Shown here piece after piece: positions 26,887-35,766 of a stretch of 35,766 bases of DNA. Location of the stretch: contig CAMBRR010000013.1 of assembly GCA_945870315.1 (NCBI GenBank), forward strand, positions 1-35,766, read 5' to 3'. The position numbers and the translations under genes are program-made. Positions within the stretch are counted from its first letter, which is position 1. Every line of letters begins with the position of its first letter. Below the pieces are notes generated by a model. It searched no databases, was not told the origin of the DNA, and was given only the letters and a program-made list of their open reading frames with translations. This stretch comes from an uncultured Bacteroidales bacterium. GTDB taxonomy: Bacteria > Bacteroidota > Bacteroidia > Bacteroidales > UBA932.

Positions 26887-28278
26887 CTACTCCTGTTTCC
26901 TGAATTTTTCAGCCCAGCCTTCCTTTTCAAATTCACAGTCGGAAAAGACCGGATCTATTACAATGTAGGTAGATTTAATCTTGGAATCGATGAAATCATC
27001 AACCGCCTTCATCGAAGCCTCTTCCTTCACACGATTGACAAGAAGGTCATAATCACTCTCGTAAGTAGCTGTGTGAGCGGGGATTATCTTATCCACTCTG
27101 ACTATCTTATATACCAGATTACCATTTCGTCCCTCATTGTCCAAAGACTCGATAGGCTGGGATATCTCACCCTCCTTCAAGTCTTTGATGGCAGCATAGT
27201 CCTGAGGCTTCAACTGGTCAATTTCGAAATATGAAGCGCCTGTCTGAGGATCGGCCATCTGTCCGCCGTTGGTGCGAGTGGAAGGGTCCTGGGAATAGAA
27301 CCTGGCAGCAAGAGGGAAAGGAATATTGCCTTCAAGAATCTGGGTACGGAGACTGTCAAGCACACCGAATGCCTTTTCACGGTCTTCCGATGTATATTCC
27401 GGCTTGAGGAGGATGTGACGGGCATTGAACATATCGCCTTTCTTCTCCAGGACTTCCAGGATATGGAATCCGTCCGGAGTCTCGACAATCTGTGACACGA
27501 CTCCTGGCTTCAGAGCCATTGCAGCATCTGAGAAAGCGGACCAGAAGATTGATTTTGAAGCCATTCCAAGTTCACCGCCACGCATTGCATTGCTCGGGTC
27601 CTGAGAATAAAGACGGGCAAGGGTAGAGAATTTTTCTCCATTTATGATACGCTCCCGGATTGCCAGCAGACGCTCTTTCACCGCCATATTGGCGGCTTCC
27701 CTATCCGGATAAATGCAAATCTGACTGATTTGATATTTAATCGGGACAACTGGCAGGTCTTCCTTGTCGGCGGCCTTCACATAAGCCTCAATATCCAATG
27801 GAGTCAACTCAGGAATCTTGCTTGCGACATTACTCTGCATCTGCTGAGTAAGACTCTGTTCCTGAAGGGTTTCACGCCATTCCTGACGAAGCTTGTACAT
27901 CGGTTTGCCGAAATATTTCTCAACGCCTTCATCACCGCCAAGCTCAGTTCTGAGTTGATTGATTCGGGCGCTCATCTCGGATTCCACCATCTCGTTATTG
28001 ACATTCAAAGAGTCGAGCCTGGCCTGCATAAGGAAAAGCTTGGAAATCATCATCTGCTCCAGCAGGTCACATCTGACATTCTTGTCGGACATCATTCCGC
28101 GAAGCCTTGTCATCTGAACATTCTCTTCCAACTGGGACAAAGAAATCATCTCATTTCCTACAACGGCTATACTTTTGTCAATCAATCCGTTGTCATATTT
28201 CTGAGCTGACATCTGCAAAGACAGTCCTGTCAGAGCTACAACTGCAGCTGCCTTTATTGCATTGACGGCTTTTATCAT
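26887..28278 (-). CDS. SurA-like peptidyl-prolyl isomerase (two parvulin domains)
   Basis: Periplasmic chaperone and prolyl isomerase for outer-membrane proteins. The 463-residue protein has a signal peptide (cleavage after QMSAQ, near 26), a SurA-type N-terminal helical domain (about 30-170, beginning IDKSIAVVGNEMISLSQLEE), parvulin domain 1 (about 180-280) and parvulin domain 2 (about 284-397), each with a FxxLARLYSQDPS-like segment, and a C-terminal helix. It stops immediately before the OstA-like ATG and begins 12 bp after the smaller lipoprotein. The setting suggests folding or assembly of LptD-like and other beta-barrels; that is inference from family and neighbours. Confidence 0.93.
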   Translation of the reverse strand: MIKAVNAIKAAAVVALTGLSLQMSAQKYDNGLIDKSIAVVGNEMISLSQLEENVQMTRLRGMMSDKNVRCDLLEQMMISKLFLMQARLDSLNVNNEMVESEMSARINQLRTELGGDEGVEKYFGKPMYKLRQEWRETLQEQSLTQQMQSNVASKIPELTPLDIEAYVKAADKEDLPVVPIKYQISQICIYPDREAANMAVKERLLAIRERIINGEKFSTLARLYSQDPSNAMRGGELGMASKSIFWSAFSDAAMALKPGVVSQIVETPDGFHILEVLEKKGDMFNARHILLKPEYTSEDREKAFGVLDSLRTQILEGNIPFPLAARFYSQDPSTRTNGGQMADPQTGASYFEIDQLKPQDYAAIKDLKEGEISQPIESLDNEGRNGNLVYKIVRVDKIIPAHTATYESDYDLLVNRVKEEASMKAVDDFIDSKIKSTYIVIDPVFSDCEFEKEGWAEKFRKQE

Positions 28279-28290
28279 ATCTTTTATCTG

Positions 28291-29151
28291 TTAATATATT
28301 ACAAACTGACCATTGTCGCGGGCCTCCTCAAGCAAGTCCCGTTCCAAAGTGGAAAGCAACAACTGTTTTCGTGTACTGATTATTATATCCTTGATTTCCG
28401 GAGTTACAAAATCCAGAGGCGCAACCTTCCCCTTCTCCACCATTGCAACGACATATGCGAGATTGGTTACCCCCGTGGTGTCCGTCAATTCTATCCAACC
28501 GGACTTCTGTAGCGAAAGCATAGAAGAATAGTCCAGAGAGAATTCGCGGGACAAGACTGCAGCATCTATCCATCTGCCATCCCAGGTATTATATTTCAAT
28601 GCTGAAGAAAAAGCGATGGAATCCGCCTGTTGCAACTCATCCGGAGAATCCGAAGACATTCTCTTACGGATAGGCTCCAAACTTGGAGAATCTGAAGGAA
28701 TTCTCAAAAACCTGGCCTTGAGGACTGGTCTCTGGAGTGTGAACTTATCAATATGACGCTGGAAATAATCCTCCACCATTTCATTGCTCACCGCAGTGTC
28801 AAGCCTCTCATTGATGTAAAGGTTTTCATAACGATACTTCAAAAGCGACTTTCTGTAGTCTTCCAGTTCCTTCGACACGTCCCTGTCCGACTTGGAGAGC
28901 TGCTGCTGGGCGATATTCAGGAAGACAAGTTCAGAAGCCCAAGTGTTGATGTACTGGATTGCCAGCGACGTACTGTCCTCCACTGACAAGCCTTTGGGAA
29001 TAATCCTGTCCAAGTCGTGCCTGTAGAGCTTATCAGAACCCACAGCTGCAACCACTTCATCATCATTGAGAAAGGAGGAAATCGCCCTGCAGGAAACCAG
29101 CGCCGACAGGACGATTAAGATCAAGGAAAGAATCTGTAGAGTTCTTTTCAT
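28291..29151 (-). CDS. SurA/PpiC N-domain-like lipoprotein without obvious PPIase domain
   Basis: A 286-residue lipoprotein (lipobox LVSC, Cys21). After it, VVAAVGSDKLYRHDLDRII resembles the start of the SurA/PrsA N-terminal domain. The middle is helical and the C-terminal half (WIDAAVLSREFSL, GWIELTD) resembles a degenerate parvulin-like fold without recognisable active-site residues. It may be a chaperone-only relative of the next gene. It begins 1 bp after guaB stops and ends 12 bp before the two-domain isomerase, so the three are almost surely cotranscribed. Its role is not known to me. Confidence 0.75.
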   Translation of the reverse strand: MKRTLQILSLILIVLSALVSCRAISSFLNDDEVVAAVGSDKLYRHDLDRIIPKGLSVEDSTSLAIQYINTWASELVFLNIAQQQLSKSDRDVSKELEDYRKSLLKYRYENLYINERLDTAVSNEMVEDYFQRHIDKFTLQRPVLKARFLRIPSDSPSLEPIRKRMSSDSPDELQQADSIAFSSALKYNTWDGRWIDAAVLSREFSLDYSSMLSLQKSGWIELTDTTGVTNLAYVVAMVEKGKVAPLDFVTPEIKDIIISTRKQLLLSTLERDLLEEARDNGQFVIY

Positions 29152-29152
29152 C

Positions 29153-30625
<1,473 letters not shown>

Positions 30626-30639
30626 TCAATAAAATTTGG

Positions 30640-30647
30640 CAAATGTA
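30640..30647 (-). promoter_or_regulatory. Candidate -7 box for guaB operon
   Basis: The minus strand reads TACATTTG, a full -7 match, 17 bp upstream of the guaB ATG. No TTG is present at the usual -33 distance. Confidence 0.5.
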
Positions 30648-30700
30648 ACCATTTTTTTGTAAAAACCCGTATGCTTTGCCCCTGTTTCCCACCGGAGCGG

Positions 30701-31705
30701 CTACAACAGGCGGCCCTGGAAGGTGTCACGTTCCTTCAGTCGTTTGTCCAGAAGACGGAGAAGTTCCACATTGCGGATGAGGCCCCAGGGAGTCGAGTTG
30801 ACAAAGCGAGGTGGGACTTCCCCTGCGAAACGCTCGATGTAGAGGTCTGGCCGCAGACGTTCTAGCATATCCACAAAAAAGTCAACGTATTCATCCAGAG
30901 TGAATTGCACAAAATCCTCCGGATGAGCTGCAAATTCCTGCTCGATCCGGGTGCCCTTGACAATCTGCAACTGATGGAACTTGGCGGAACGGATTGGAAG
31001 GCTATTGATGAGGCTGCAAGAGTCAAGCATCATCTGACGGCTTTCTCCCGGCAGTCCGAGAATGAAATGAGCCCCCATATCAATTCCCCTTGCGGCTGTC
31101 ATCATCACCGCCTTCCGGGCTGTTTCGAAATCGTGCCCCCGATTGATTCTGAGCAGGGTGTCGTCATAGCAGGACTCAATGCCATATTCAATTATGACAA
31201 CAGGAGCCTTCCTCTCGCACCCTTGTCCGTCTGCCCCTTCAAGAGTCCTTGTCCAGCTGGGGAGAGCCCTTCCACCGGCAAGGTCCGCTAGAAAATCCAG
31301 CTTTTGTTCATCGACACAATCCGGTCTTGTTCCTATAACTATGCCGACCACCGCAGGATGCCGAAGGGCTTCAACATATAGTTCCCGAAGCCTCTCAAGA
31401 GGAGCGTAAGTATTTGAAAATGACTGAAAATATGCAAGATAGTGTTCGGTGGTGCGGTAGCGGACCTTGTGGAATTCAATCCCCTCGTCCATCTGCTGAT
31501 GCAGACTTTTTCCAGCAGTGCTATAGGCTGGATGGAAGGCTGCATTGTCACAATAGGTACAACCGCCACGCCCAACCCTTCCGTCACGGTTAGGACAGGT
31601 GAATCCGGCGTCGAGCACGATCTTCTGAAGCCTCTCTCCGTATTTCTGCTTGAAATATCCTACAAAGGAGTTATATCTTTTGCCTTGCGGAAAATCAAAT
31701 CCCAT
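30701..31705 (-). CDS. Radical SAM protein, YhcC-like (TIGR01212 type)
   Basis: A 334-residue radical SAM enzyme with the unusual cysteine spacing C37-x11-C49-x2-C52 (CPNRDGRVGRGGCTYC) that typifies the YhcC group. Other family blocks include FQSFSNTYAPLERL, GTRPDCVDEQKL, EYGIESCYDDTL and HFILGLPGES. The reaction of this group is unknown; a role in RNA or protein modification is speculative. I place the start at 31705, 2 bp after the radA stop, because the family sequence begins with GFDFPQGKRYNS. An in-frame start at 31738 would overlap radA by 31 bp. It is cotranscribed with radA. Confidence 0.88.
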   Translation of the reverse strand: MGFDFPQGKRYNSFVGYFKQKYGERLQKIVLDAGFTCPNRDGRVGRGGCTYCDNAAFHPAYSTAGKSLHQQMDEGIEFHKVRYRTTEHYLAYFQSFSNTYAPLERLRELYVEALRHPAVVGIVIGTRPDCVDEQKLDFLADLAGGRALPSWTRTLEGADGQGCERKAPVVIIEYGIESCYDDTLLRINRGHDFETARKAVMMTAARGIDMGAHFILGLPGESRQMMLDSCSLINSLPIRSAKFHQLQIVKGTRIEQEFAAHPEDFVQFTLDEYVDFFVDMLERLRPDLYIERFAGEVPPRFVNSTPWGLIRNVELLRLLDKRLKERDTFQGRLL

Positions 31706-31707
31706 CG

Positions 31708-33084
31708 TTACTTTCCTGTTTTGAACAGACTTCTGCACAAAGCCGGGACATCGGCCACCCGCACTACATCTATGCCCTCGGGAATATTGTCACACGAAGC
31801 GAAACTTGAAACATATATCTTCCTGAATCCAAGCCTTGCTGCCTCCATTACCCTTCTTTCTGTCTGACCCACCGGCCTGATTTCCCCGCTAAGGCCCACC
31901 TCCGCGGCAAAACACACGTCGGAAGGGATGGCAAAATCGAAATTGGAAGAAAGAACGGCACATATCACGGCCATATCGCAAGCCGGATCATTGACCTTCA
32001 GGCCTCCCGCCATATTGAGAAAGACATCCTTCACGCTCAACTTAAATCCGGCCCTTTTTTCAAGCACAGCCAGAAGCATATTCAGACGCCTGACATCGAA
32101 GCCGGTCGCACTACGCTGCGGAGTTCCATAAGCAGCAGAACTCACAAGTGCTTGAACCTCAATAAGAAACGGCCTTGTACCGTCCAGCATTGCACTGACG
32201 GCTACCCCGCTCAGGCCCTCCTCGTGCATCGGTATGAGCATCTCGGATGGATTGCTCACTTCCCGGAGTCCCTTGCCGGTCATCTCGAAAACGGCAAGTT
32301 CCGAAGTGGAGCCGAAACGGTTCTTGATGCTGCGCAAAAGACGGTAGGAACCCCTGTTGTCACCTTCAAACTGAAGCACGACATCCACTATATGCTCCAG
32401 TATCTTCGGACCGGCTATGCTTCCCTCTTTGGTGATATGTCCTATCAGGATTACAGGTATGCCGGTCTGTTTACAGAATCTCAGAAGAAGGGCAGCTGTC
32501 TCACGAATCTGCGTTACCGAACCGGGGGAAGACTCCACATTTCTTGAAAACATTGTCTGAACCGAGTCCACCACCATCAAATCCGGTCTTATACGGTCGG
32601 CCTGCTCAAGTATATTCTCCATCAAGGTTTCGCTGTAGATAAGGCAACCGGAATCATTCCCGCCTAGTCTGGATGCCCTCATTTTCACCTGCTTGACACT
32701 CTCCTCACCTGTTACATACAAGGTCTTGAGCGCCGGACAGGAGAGAGGTATCTGCAGAGAGAGTGTGGACTTTCCTATTCCGGGTTCACCGCCTATCAGC
32801 ACCAGAGAGCCCTCGACCATACCTCCTCCCAAAATCCTGTCAAGTTCTCCGTTACAGAGGCTGATACGGTGTTCCTCAGTGGAATTGACTGCTGAAAGGG
32901 GTATCGGATCCGACGAAGGGCCCTGTAATGAAGACTGCACCTGACGGGATGATTTGCCAGTCACCTTCGTCTGCTCAACCATCGTATTCCACTCCCCACA
33001 AGCAGGGCATCGGCCCATCCACTTGGGGCTTTCATTTCCGCACGATGTGCAGAACCATAAGGTTTTTTCCTTCACGCTTGCCAT
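31708..33084 (-). CDS. radA: DNA repair protein RadA (Sms)
   Basis: RecA-like branch-migration helicase aiding homologous recombination. The 458-residue length matches E. coli RadA. It has a C4 zinc finger (C12, C15, C26, C29), Walker A GEPGIGKST (99-107), the RadA-specific KNRFGS (254-259) and a C-terminal Lon-like domain with NMAGGLKVNDPACD. I use the ATG at 33084, directly before the zinc finger. An in-frame start at 33162 would add a hydrophobic stretch encoded across an upstream terminator and promoter. It is followed after 2 bp by the radical SAM gene. Confidence 0.97.
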   Translation of the reverse strand: MASVKEKTLWFCTSCGNESPKWMGRCPACGEWNTMVEQTKVTGKSSRQVQSSLQGPSSDPIPLSAVNSTEEHRISLCNGELDRILGGGMVEGSLVLIGGEPGIGKSTLSLQIPLSCPALKTLYVTGEESVKQVKMRASRLGGNDSGCLIYSETLMENILEQADRIRPDLMVVDSVQTMFSRNVESSPGSVTQIRETAALLLRFCKQTGIPVILIGHITKEGSIAGPKILEHIVDVVLQFEGDNRGSYRLLRSIKNRFGSTSELAVFEMTGKGLREVSNPSEMLIPMHEEGLSGVAVSAMLDGTRPFLIEVQALVSSAAYGTPQRSATGFDVRRLNMLLAVLEKRAGFKLSVKDVFLNMAGGLKVNDPACDMAVICAVLSSNFDFAIPSDVCFAAEVGLSGEIRPVGQTERRVMEAARLGFRKIYVSSFASCDNIPEGIDVVRVADVPALCRSLFKTGK

Positions 33085-33103
33085 ATCTTTTCTACTATTG
33101 CCA

Positions 33104-33135
33104 CAAAGGAATAAAATCACGGGGAAATAAACAAA
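33104..33135 (-). promoter_or_regulatory. Probable radA promoter (TTTG-N20-TTCCTTTG)
   Basis: The minus strand has TTTG at 33135-33132, a 20-bp spacer and TTCCTTTG at 33111-33104, one base off TAnnTTTG. It lies 19 bp from the radA ATG. The -33 box sits in the T-run of the preceding terminator. Confidence 0.5.
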
Positions 33136-33168
33136 AAAAAGATACTGTTCGATCGGGAACAATATCTT
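33133..33168 (-). terminator. Intrinsic terminator of the cysteine-rich lipoprotein gene
   Basis: On the minus strand a 12-bp stem (one U-G pair) AAGATATTGTTC / GAACAGTATCTT with a 6-nt loop (33168-33139) is followed by a run of T. A smaller 6-bp hairpin (ACCGGG/CCCGGT, 33183-33199) lies between it and the stop codon at 33213. Stem and T-run make this a strong terminator. Confidence 0.88.
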
Positions 33169-33212
33169 CGTGCTGAATCTTAACCGGGAATAACCCGGTA
33201 ACTGTACGGCAA

Positions 33213-33425
33213 TTACTCAGCTTTGCAGCAAGTGTCACATACAGCGGTGCTGTCGCAAGATGCACATTTAGTGCTGTCGCAGCAGCCTTCGCATTTAGTT
33301 GAATCACAAGCTGTGCAAGCAGTTTCCTCCTCAGCGGCAGCTTTCTTACAGTTGTTGCAGCAAGAACAAGATGCAGCAGCGAACATAGCGGCAACGATTG
33401 CCAAAGACATAAATACCTTTTTCAT
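33213..33425 (-). CDS. Small cysteine-rich lipoprotein with CDST-type repeats
   Basis: A 70-residue precursor with a signal peptide and a lipobox (AASC, Cys20), giving a mature lipoprotein of about 51 residues, 14 of them cysteine. After an acidic/Ala spacer (KKAAAEEETA) come three repeats: CDSTKCEGC, CDSTKCASC and CDSTAVCDTCC. The CxxC pairs suggest binding of several metal ions (Zn, Cu, Cd) or a disulfide-rich fold; I recognise no family. The start at 33425 gives a standard signal peptide; an in-frame start at 33452 is possible. It is a single-gene unit with a good promoter and a strong terminator, which argues for a real, well-expressed gene. Confidence 0.75.
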   Translation of the reverse strand: MKKVFMSLAIVAAMFAAASCSCCNNCKKAAAEEETACTACDSTKCEGCCDSTKCASCDSTAVCDTCCKAE

Positions 33426-33465
33426 GATCTTGAAGATTAATTTGTTAAACATTCATTTCAGCCGG

Positions 33466-33495
33466 CAAAAATACAGATAAAATACGAATAATCAA
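33466..33495 (-). promoter_or_regulatory. Promoter of cysteine-rich lipoprotein (TTG-N19-TATTTTTG)
   Basis: The minus strand has TTG (33495-33493), a 19-bp spacer, and TATTTTTG (33473-33466). It leaves a leader of about 34 nt before the ATG at 33425. Confidence 0.65.
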
Positions 33496-33544
33496 CAAAA
33501 ATTTGATTTTTTTAATATTTTGCATTCCCAAGGGCTTGCATCTC

Positions 33545-34036
33545 TCACTTATCGAGTTCAAAAACCTCCATATCGTGGATGTTTCCGTTGTCCAGATAGA
33601 ACCTCAGAGCTGTCCTGACAAGATGATAACCCTGGATTCCCGCAGCGCCCGGATTGATAACAAGCATATTCCTTTTGGTATCGCGGACCACCTTAAGGAT
33701 GTGCGAATGGCCGCAAACAAATATGTCCGGTTGATATTTTTCTATCAGAGAGAGGGCCGTACGGTCATACCGGGAAGGATAACCACCTATATGAGTCATC
33801 AGAACCTTCATCCCTTCACACTCGAAAAAGCGGTGCAGAGGATAGTCATACCTCAGGTTGAAATCGTCGCAATTGCCTGAAACTCCTACAAGTGGCTTGA
33901 ATTGTGAAATTGTATGGGCCAATGTAAGTCCCCCGCCGAAGTCACCGGCGTGCCAAATCTGGTCAACAGGCTCCAGGAATTCCCTGAACGGCTCGTCAAA
34001 ACGTCCGTGAGTATCTGAAATGAGTCCTATAAACAT
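33545..34036 (-). CDS. YfcE/MJ0936-type metallophosphoesterase
   Basis: A 163-residue calcineurin-like phosphodiesterase with all metal motifs: DTHG (D8, H10), HAGD, GNCD, THIGG and CGHSH. The small size with no extra domain fits the YfcE/MJ0936 group, which cleaves phosphodiester substrates in vitro; the physiological substrate is unknown. It is divergent from rsmE, with 50 bp between starts. The stop at 33545 is followed by an AT-rich stretch leading to the promoter of the cysteine-rich lipoprotein. Confidence 0.92.
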   Translation of the reverse strand: MFIGLISDTHGRFDEPFREFLEPVDQIWHAGDFGGGLTLAHTISQFKPLVGVSGNCDDFNLRYDYPLHRFFECEGMKVLMTHIGGYPSRYDRTALSLIEKYQPDIFVCGHSHILKVVRDTKRNMLVINPGAAGIQGYHLVRTALRFYLDNGNIHDMEVFELDK

Positions 34037-34060
34037 ATGTTCTTTTCTATTAATATATCC

Positions 34061-34068
34061 TATATTTG
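34061..34068 (+). promoter_or_regulatory. Candidate -7 box for rsmE
   Basis: TATATTTG is a full -7 match, 18 bp upstream of the rsmE ATG. No -33 element or opposed -7 box for the phosphoesterase is visible. Confidence 0.5.
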
Positions 34069-34086
34069 CAGTTCAACTGAATTTAT

Positions 34087-34812
34087 ATGGAACTGTTCTA
34101 TTCAAATGATATCGAGGGTGGCATCTGCCGTCTCGGCCAGGACGAAGGCATACACTGCATCAAAGTTTTGAGGCATCGTCTCGGAGATGAAATATGCGTG
34201 ATTGACGGGGAAGGCAATATGCTCAGATGCAGGATAATCTCGGACAACCCTAAAAATGCAGAAGCCAGGATTGAGGAAATCGTAGCGGATTTCGGTTCCC
34301 ACCCATACAATCTCACTATGGCCGTATGTCCGACCAAAAATTCCGACCGGTTTGAATGGTTCACCGAAAAAGCCTGCGAAATCGGAATCGATGTCCTGTG
34401 TCCTGTCATCGGAGAGCATTCCGAAAGAAAGGTTCTGAAAACATCCAGGCTGGAGAAAATCCTCATAAGCGCGGCGAAACAGTCTCTCAAGGGCACCGTC
34501 CCGAAGGTACGTGAAGCAGTCTCAGTGAAGGAATTCATCCACTCGTGCGCAGGAAATGACAATGTTCTTAAGATGATTGCCTACTGCTTCGAGGATGAGA
34601 ACATCCCCCGCCGTAGCATAAAGGAGGTCCTTGATGGCTATCAGGGCAAGGACATCATCATACTGATTGGCCCAGAAGGGGATTTCTCAAAGGAAGAAGC
34701 CGAAATGGCAGTTGCAGAGGGCTTCATTCCAATACATCTGGGAGCATCGCGTCTACGCACCGAAACAGCAGCACTTGCAGCTGTCAGCGCCGTCTATTTC
34801 CGGATGATTTGA
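34087..34812 (+). CDS. rsmE: 16S rRNA m3U1498 methyltransferase (RsmE)
   Basis: SPOUT-class methyltransferase acting on U1498 of 16S rRNA. The 241-residue protein has the N-terminal PUA-like domain (HCIKVLRHRLGDEICVIDG) and the SPOUT knot with LIGPEGDFSKEE and the terminal LRTETAAL, diagnostic for RsmE. The ATG at 34087 is 18 bp from a -7 box. Its last 19 bp overlap the convergent threonylcarbamoyl-AMP synthase gene. Confidence 0.96.
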   Translation: MELFYSNDIEGGICRLGQDEGIHCIKVLRHRLGDEICVIDGEGNMLRCRIISDNPKNAEARIEEIVADFGSHPYNLTMAVCPTKNSDRFEWFTEKACEIGIDVLCPVIGEHSERKVLKTSRLEKILISAAKQSLKGTVPKVREAVSVKEFIHSCAGNDNVLKMIAYCFEDENIPRRSIKEVLDGYQGKDIIILIGPEGDFSKEEAEMAVAEGFIPIHLGASRLRTETAALAAVSAVYFRMI

Positions 34813-35360
34813 ACAGTATAATCCAATCCTACCTTTATGATTGAAGATGCCTTTCCTGTGGAGCCCTTTTCGAGGGTTTCATCCACTATATAGTCCACGG
34901 AGTCCTTTATGGACTGTGGAATGTCGATGAACTTTCCAGGCGTTGGTTCTCCTGACACATTGGCGGATGTCGAAACCAAAGGTCTCCCAAGCTTATAGGA
35001 CAACTGCCTGCAGAATTCCATCATCGGAATCCGGATTCCAACCGTGCCATCTTCAGCAACCACATTGGGAGCAAGAGCACCACTGGCTCCAGGATAGATT
35101 ATGGTCATCGGTTTGTCATTTACCTGAACAAGTTGGATGGCCATTTCCGGGATTTCCTTCACATAACGGGCTACCATATCCAGGTCGCTTGCAAGCAGAA
35201 CCAAAGACTTGCTGTCAGGACGTTTTTTTATAGCAAATATCCTGGCAACCGCCTCCGGGTTGGTTGCATCGCACCCGAGTCCCCATACAGTATCTGTCGG
35301 ATAGAGGATAACTCCTCCGGAGCGAAGGACCTCAAGAGCTTTGTTCAATTCTTCATTCAT
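34794..35360 (-). CDS. tsaC: L-threonylcarbamoyladenylate synthase (YrdC/Sua5 family)
   Basis: Makes threonylcarbamoyl-AMP for t6A37 modification of ANN-decoding tRNAs. The 188-residue protein is a single YrdC domain with YPTDTVWGLGCDA, IKKRPDSKSL, VGIRIP and STSANVSGEPTP. There is no Sua5 C-terminal domain. YciO-like paralogs share these motifs, so assignment to TsaC rests on overall fit and length. It lies 10 bp after the truncated EEP gene, which probably shares its transcript, and overlaps rsmE by 19 bp at the 3' end. Confidence 0.9.
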   Translation of the reverse strand: MNEELNKALEVLRSGGVILYPTDTVWGLGCDATNPEAVARIFAIKKRPDSKSLVLLASDLDMVARYVKEIPEMAIQLVQVNDKPMTIIYPGASGALAPNVVAEDGTVGIRIPMMEFCRQLSYKLGRPLVSTSANVSGEPTPGKFIDIPQSIKDSVDYIVDETLEKGSTGKASSIIKVGLDYTVQIIRK

Positions 35361-35370
35361 GGTTTATAAT

Positions 35371-35766
35371 TCATTGATTTTCAATTGATAATTCTGCAAT
35401 AACAGGATAATGGTCGGAATATCCGATACGAGGTGTCGTGCACTTGTGAACATTACACCACTTGGGACAGAGCACATAATCCAGTCTGAGCAAAGGCCAC
35501 AGAATTGAATAGGTGGCGGCAAATCCCTTTCCGGCCTCCCTAAAAGTATCCTTTCGACCTCGCATCATTCTGTAATATGTATAGGACATCGGATTGTCAT
35601 TGAAATCTCCTACGACAAAGCTGTCATATGGGCAGTTACCGATGTCTGAAAAGACCTTGTCCACCTGCCTGGGGCGTCTGAGGATGGACCGTTTCATCTT
35701 CTGGCCAGTTTTTGAGACCTCATCGGAGTCTGCGCGGAAGAGGGCGCGGATTATTCCGGCGTAAGA
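35371..35766 (-). CDS. Endonuclease/exonuclease/phosphatase-family protein, C-terminal part
   Basis: The frame is open to the window edge, so the 5' part is missing; 131 codons are seen. GDFNDNP, RLDYVLC and YSDHYPVIAEL are the late catalytic motifs of the EEP fold (GDFN, DH). The N-terminal metal-binding Asn and Glu motifs lie outside the window. Bacteroidetes proteins of this type usually have membrane segments before the EEP domain, which cannot be checked here. Substrate unknown. It is followed after 10 bp by the threonylcarbamoyl-AMP synthase gene. Confidence 0.85.
   Translation of the reverse strand, partial: SYAGIIRALFRADSDEVSKTGQKMKRSILRRPRQVDKVFSDIGNCPYDSFVVGDFNDNPMSYTYYRMMRGRKDTFREAGKGFAATYSILWPLLRLDYVLCPKWCNVHKCTTPRIGYSDHYPVIAELSIENQ

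Noticed and set aside
30648..30700. Possible terminator after the radical SAM gene
   Set aside because: Only a 5-bp stem with a large loop and a distant T-run; too weak to call.
33085..33162. N-terminal extension of RadA with a hydrophobic segment
   Set aside because: It would be encoded across a strong terminator and the probable radA promoter; RadA normally begins just before the zinc finger.

Overview
The window looks like chromosomal core DNA from a member of the Bacteroidales. The reasons are: repeated TAnnTTTG -7 boxes (several with a TTTG/TTG -33 box), few Shine-Dalgarno sequences, a SusB-type GH97 enzyme, an OstA-like/SurA-like cluster behind guaB, and a FadD15-type acyl-CoA ligase. 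I cannot place the genus; an uncultured gut or rumen lineage is only a guess. I see no rRNA, tRNA, CRISPR array, insertion sequence or prophage. Both window edges cut genes: the 3' end of the acyl-CoA ligase on the left and the 5' end of an endonuclease/exonuclease/phosphatase-family gene on the right.

Left part (1-9.9 kb): a minus-strand pair, deoxynucleoside kinase then acyl-CoA ligase, diverges from a plus-strand run of metallo-beta-lactamase hydrolase, uvrA, and a nucleoside kinase with an N-terminal TGS-like extension. A 265-bp convergent gap follows, holding a series of hairpins and a strong bidirectional terminator, then lepA on the minus strand.

Centre (10-18.2 kb): a split transketolase (two plus-strand genes) runs straight into an ECF sigma factor, a single-span membrane protein that looks like its anti-sigma partner, and a secreted Spy/CpxP-like protein. 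Facing it is a tight minus-strand operon of lipoprotein alpha-amylase, SusB-like alpha-glucosidase, LolD ATPase and TrmN tRNA methyltransferase, apparently read from one good promoter at 18.24 kb.

Right part (18.3-35.8 kb): rdgB-recO diverge from a C-terminal processing protease, and queH-tatA-tatC diverge from nhaC. A minus-strand operon guaB-lipoprotein-SurA-like-OstA-like joins purine synthesis to envelope assembly. After it come radA with a radical SAM gene, a very small cysteine-rich lipoprotein with its own promoter and terminator, a YfcE-like phosphoesterase, rsmE, and a YrdC/Sua5-type threonylcarbamoyl-AMP synthase behind the truncated EEP gene.

Most of the content is housekeeping. 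The parts I consider least described are the cysteine-rich lipoprotein (33.2 kb), the sigma/membrane/Spy-like cassette joined to transketolase, the hairpin series at 8.0 kb, and the repeated close packing of divergent -7 boxes. I did not find a clearly new multi-gene system.
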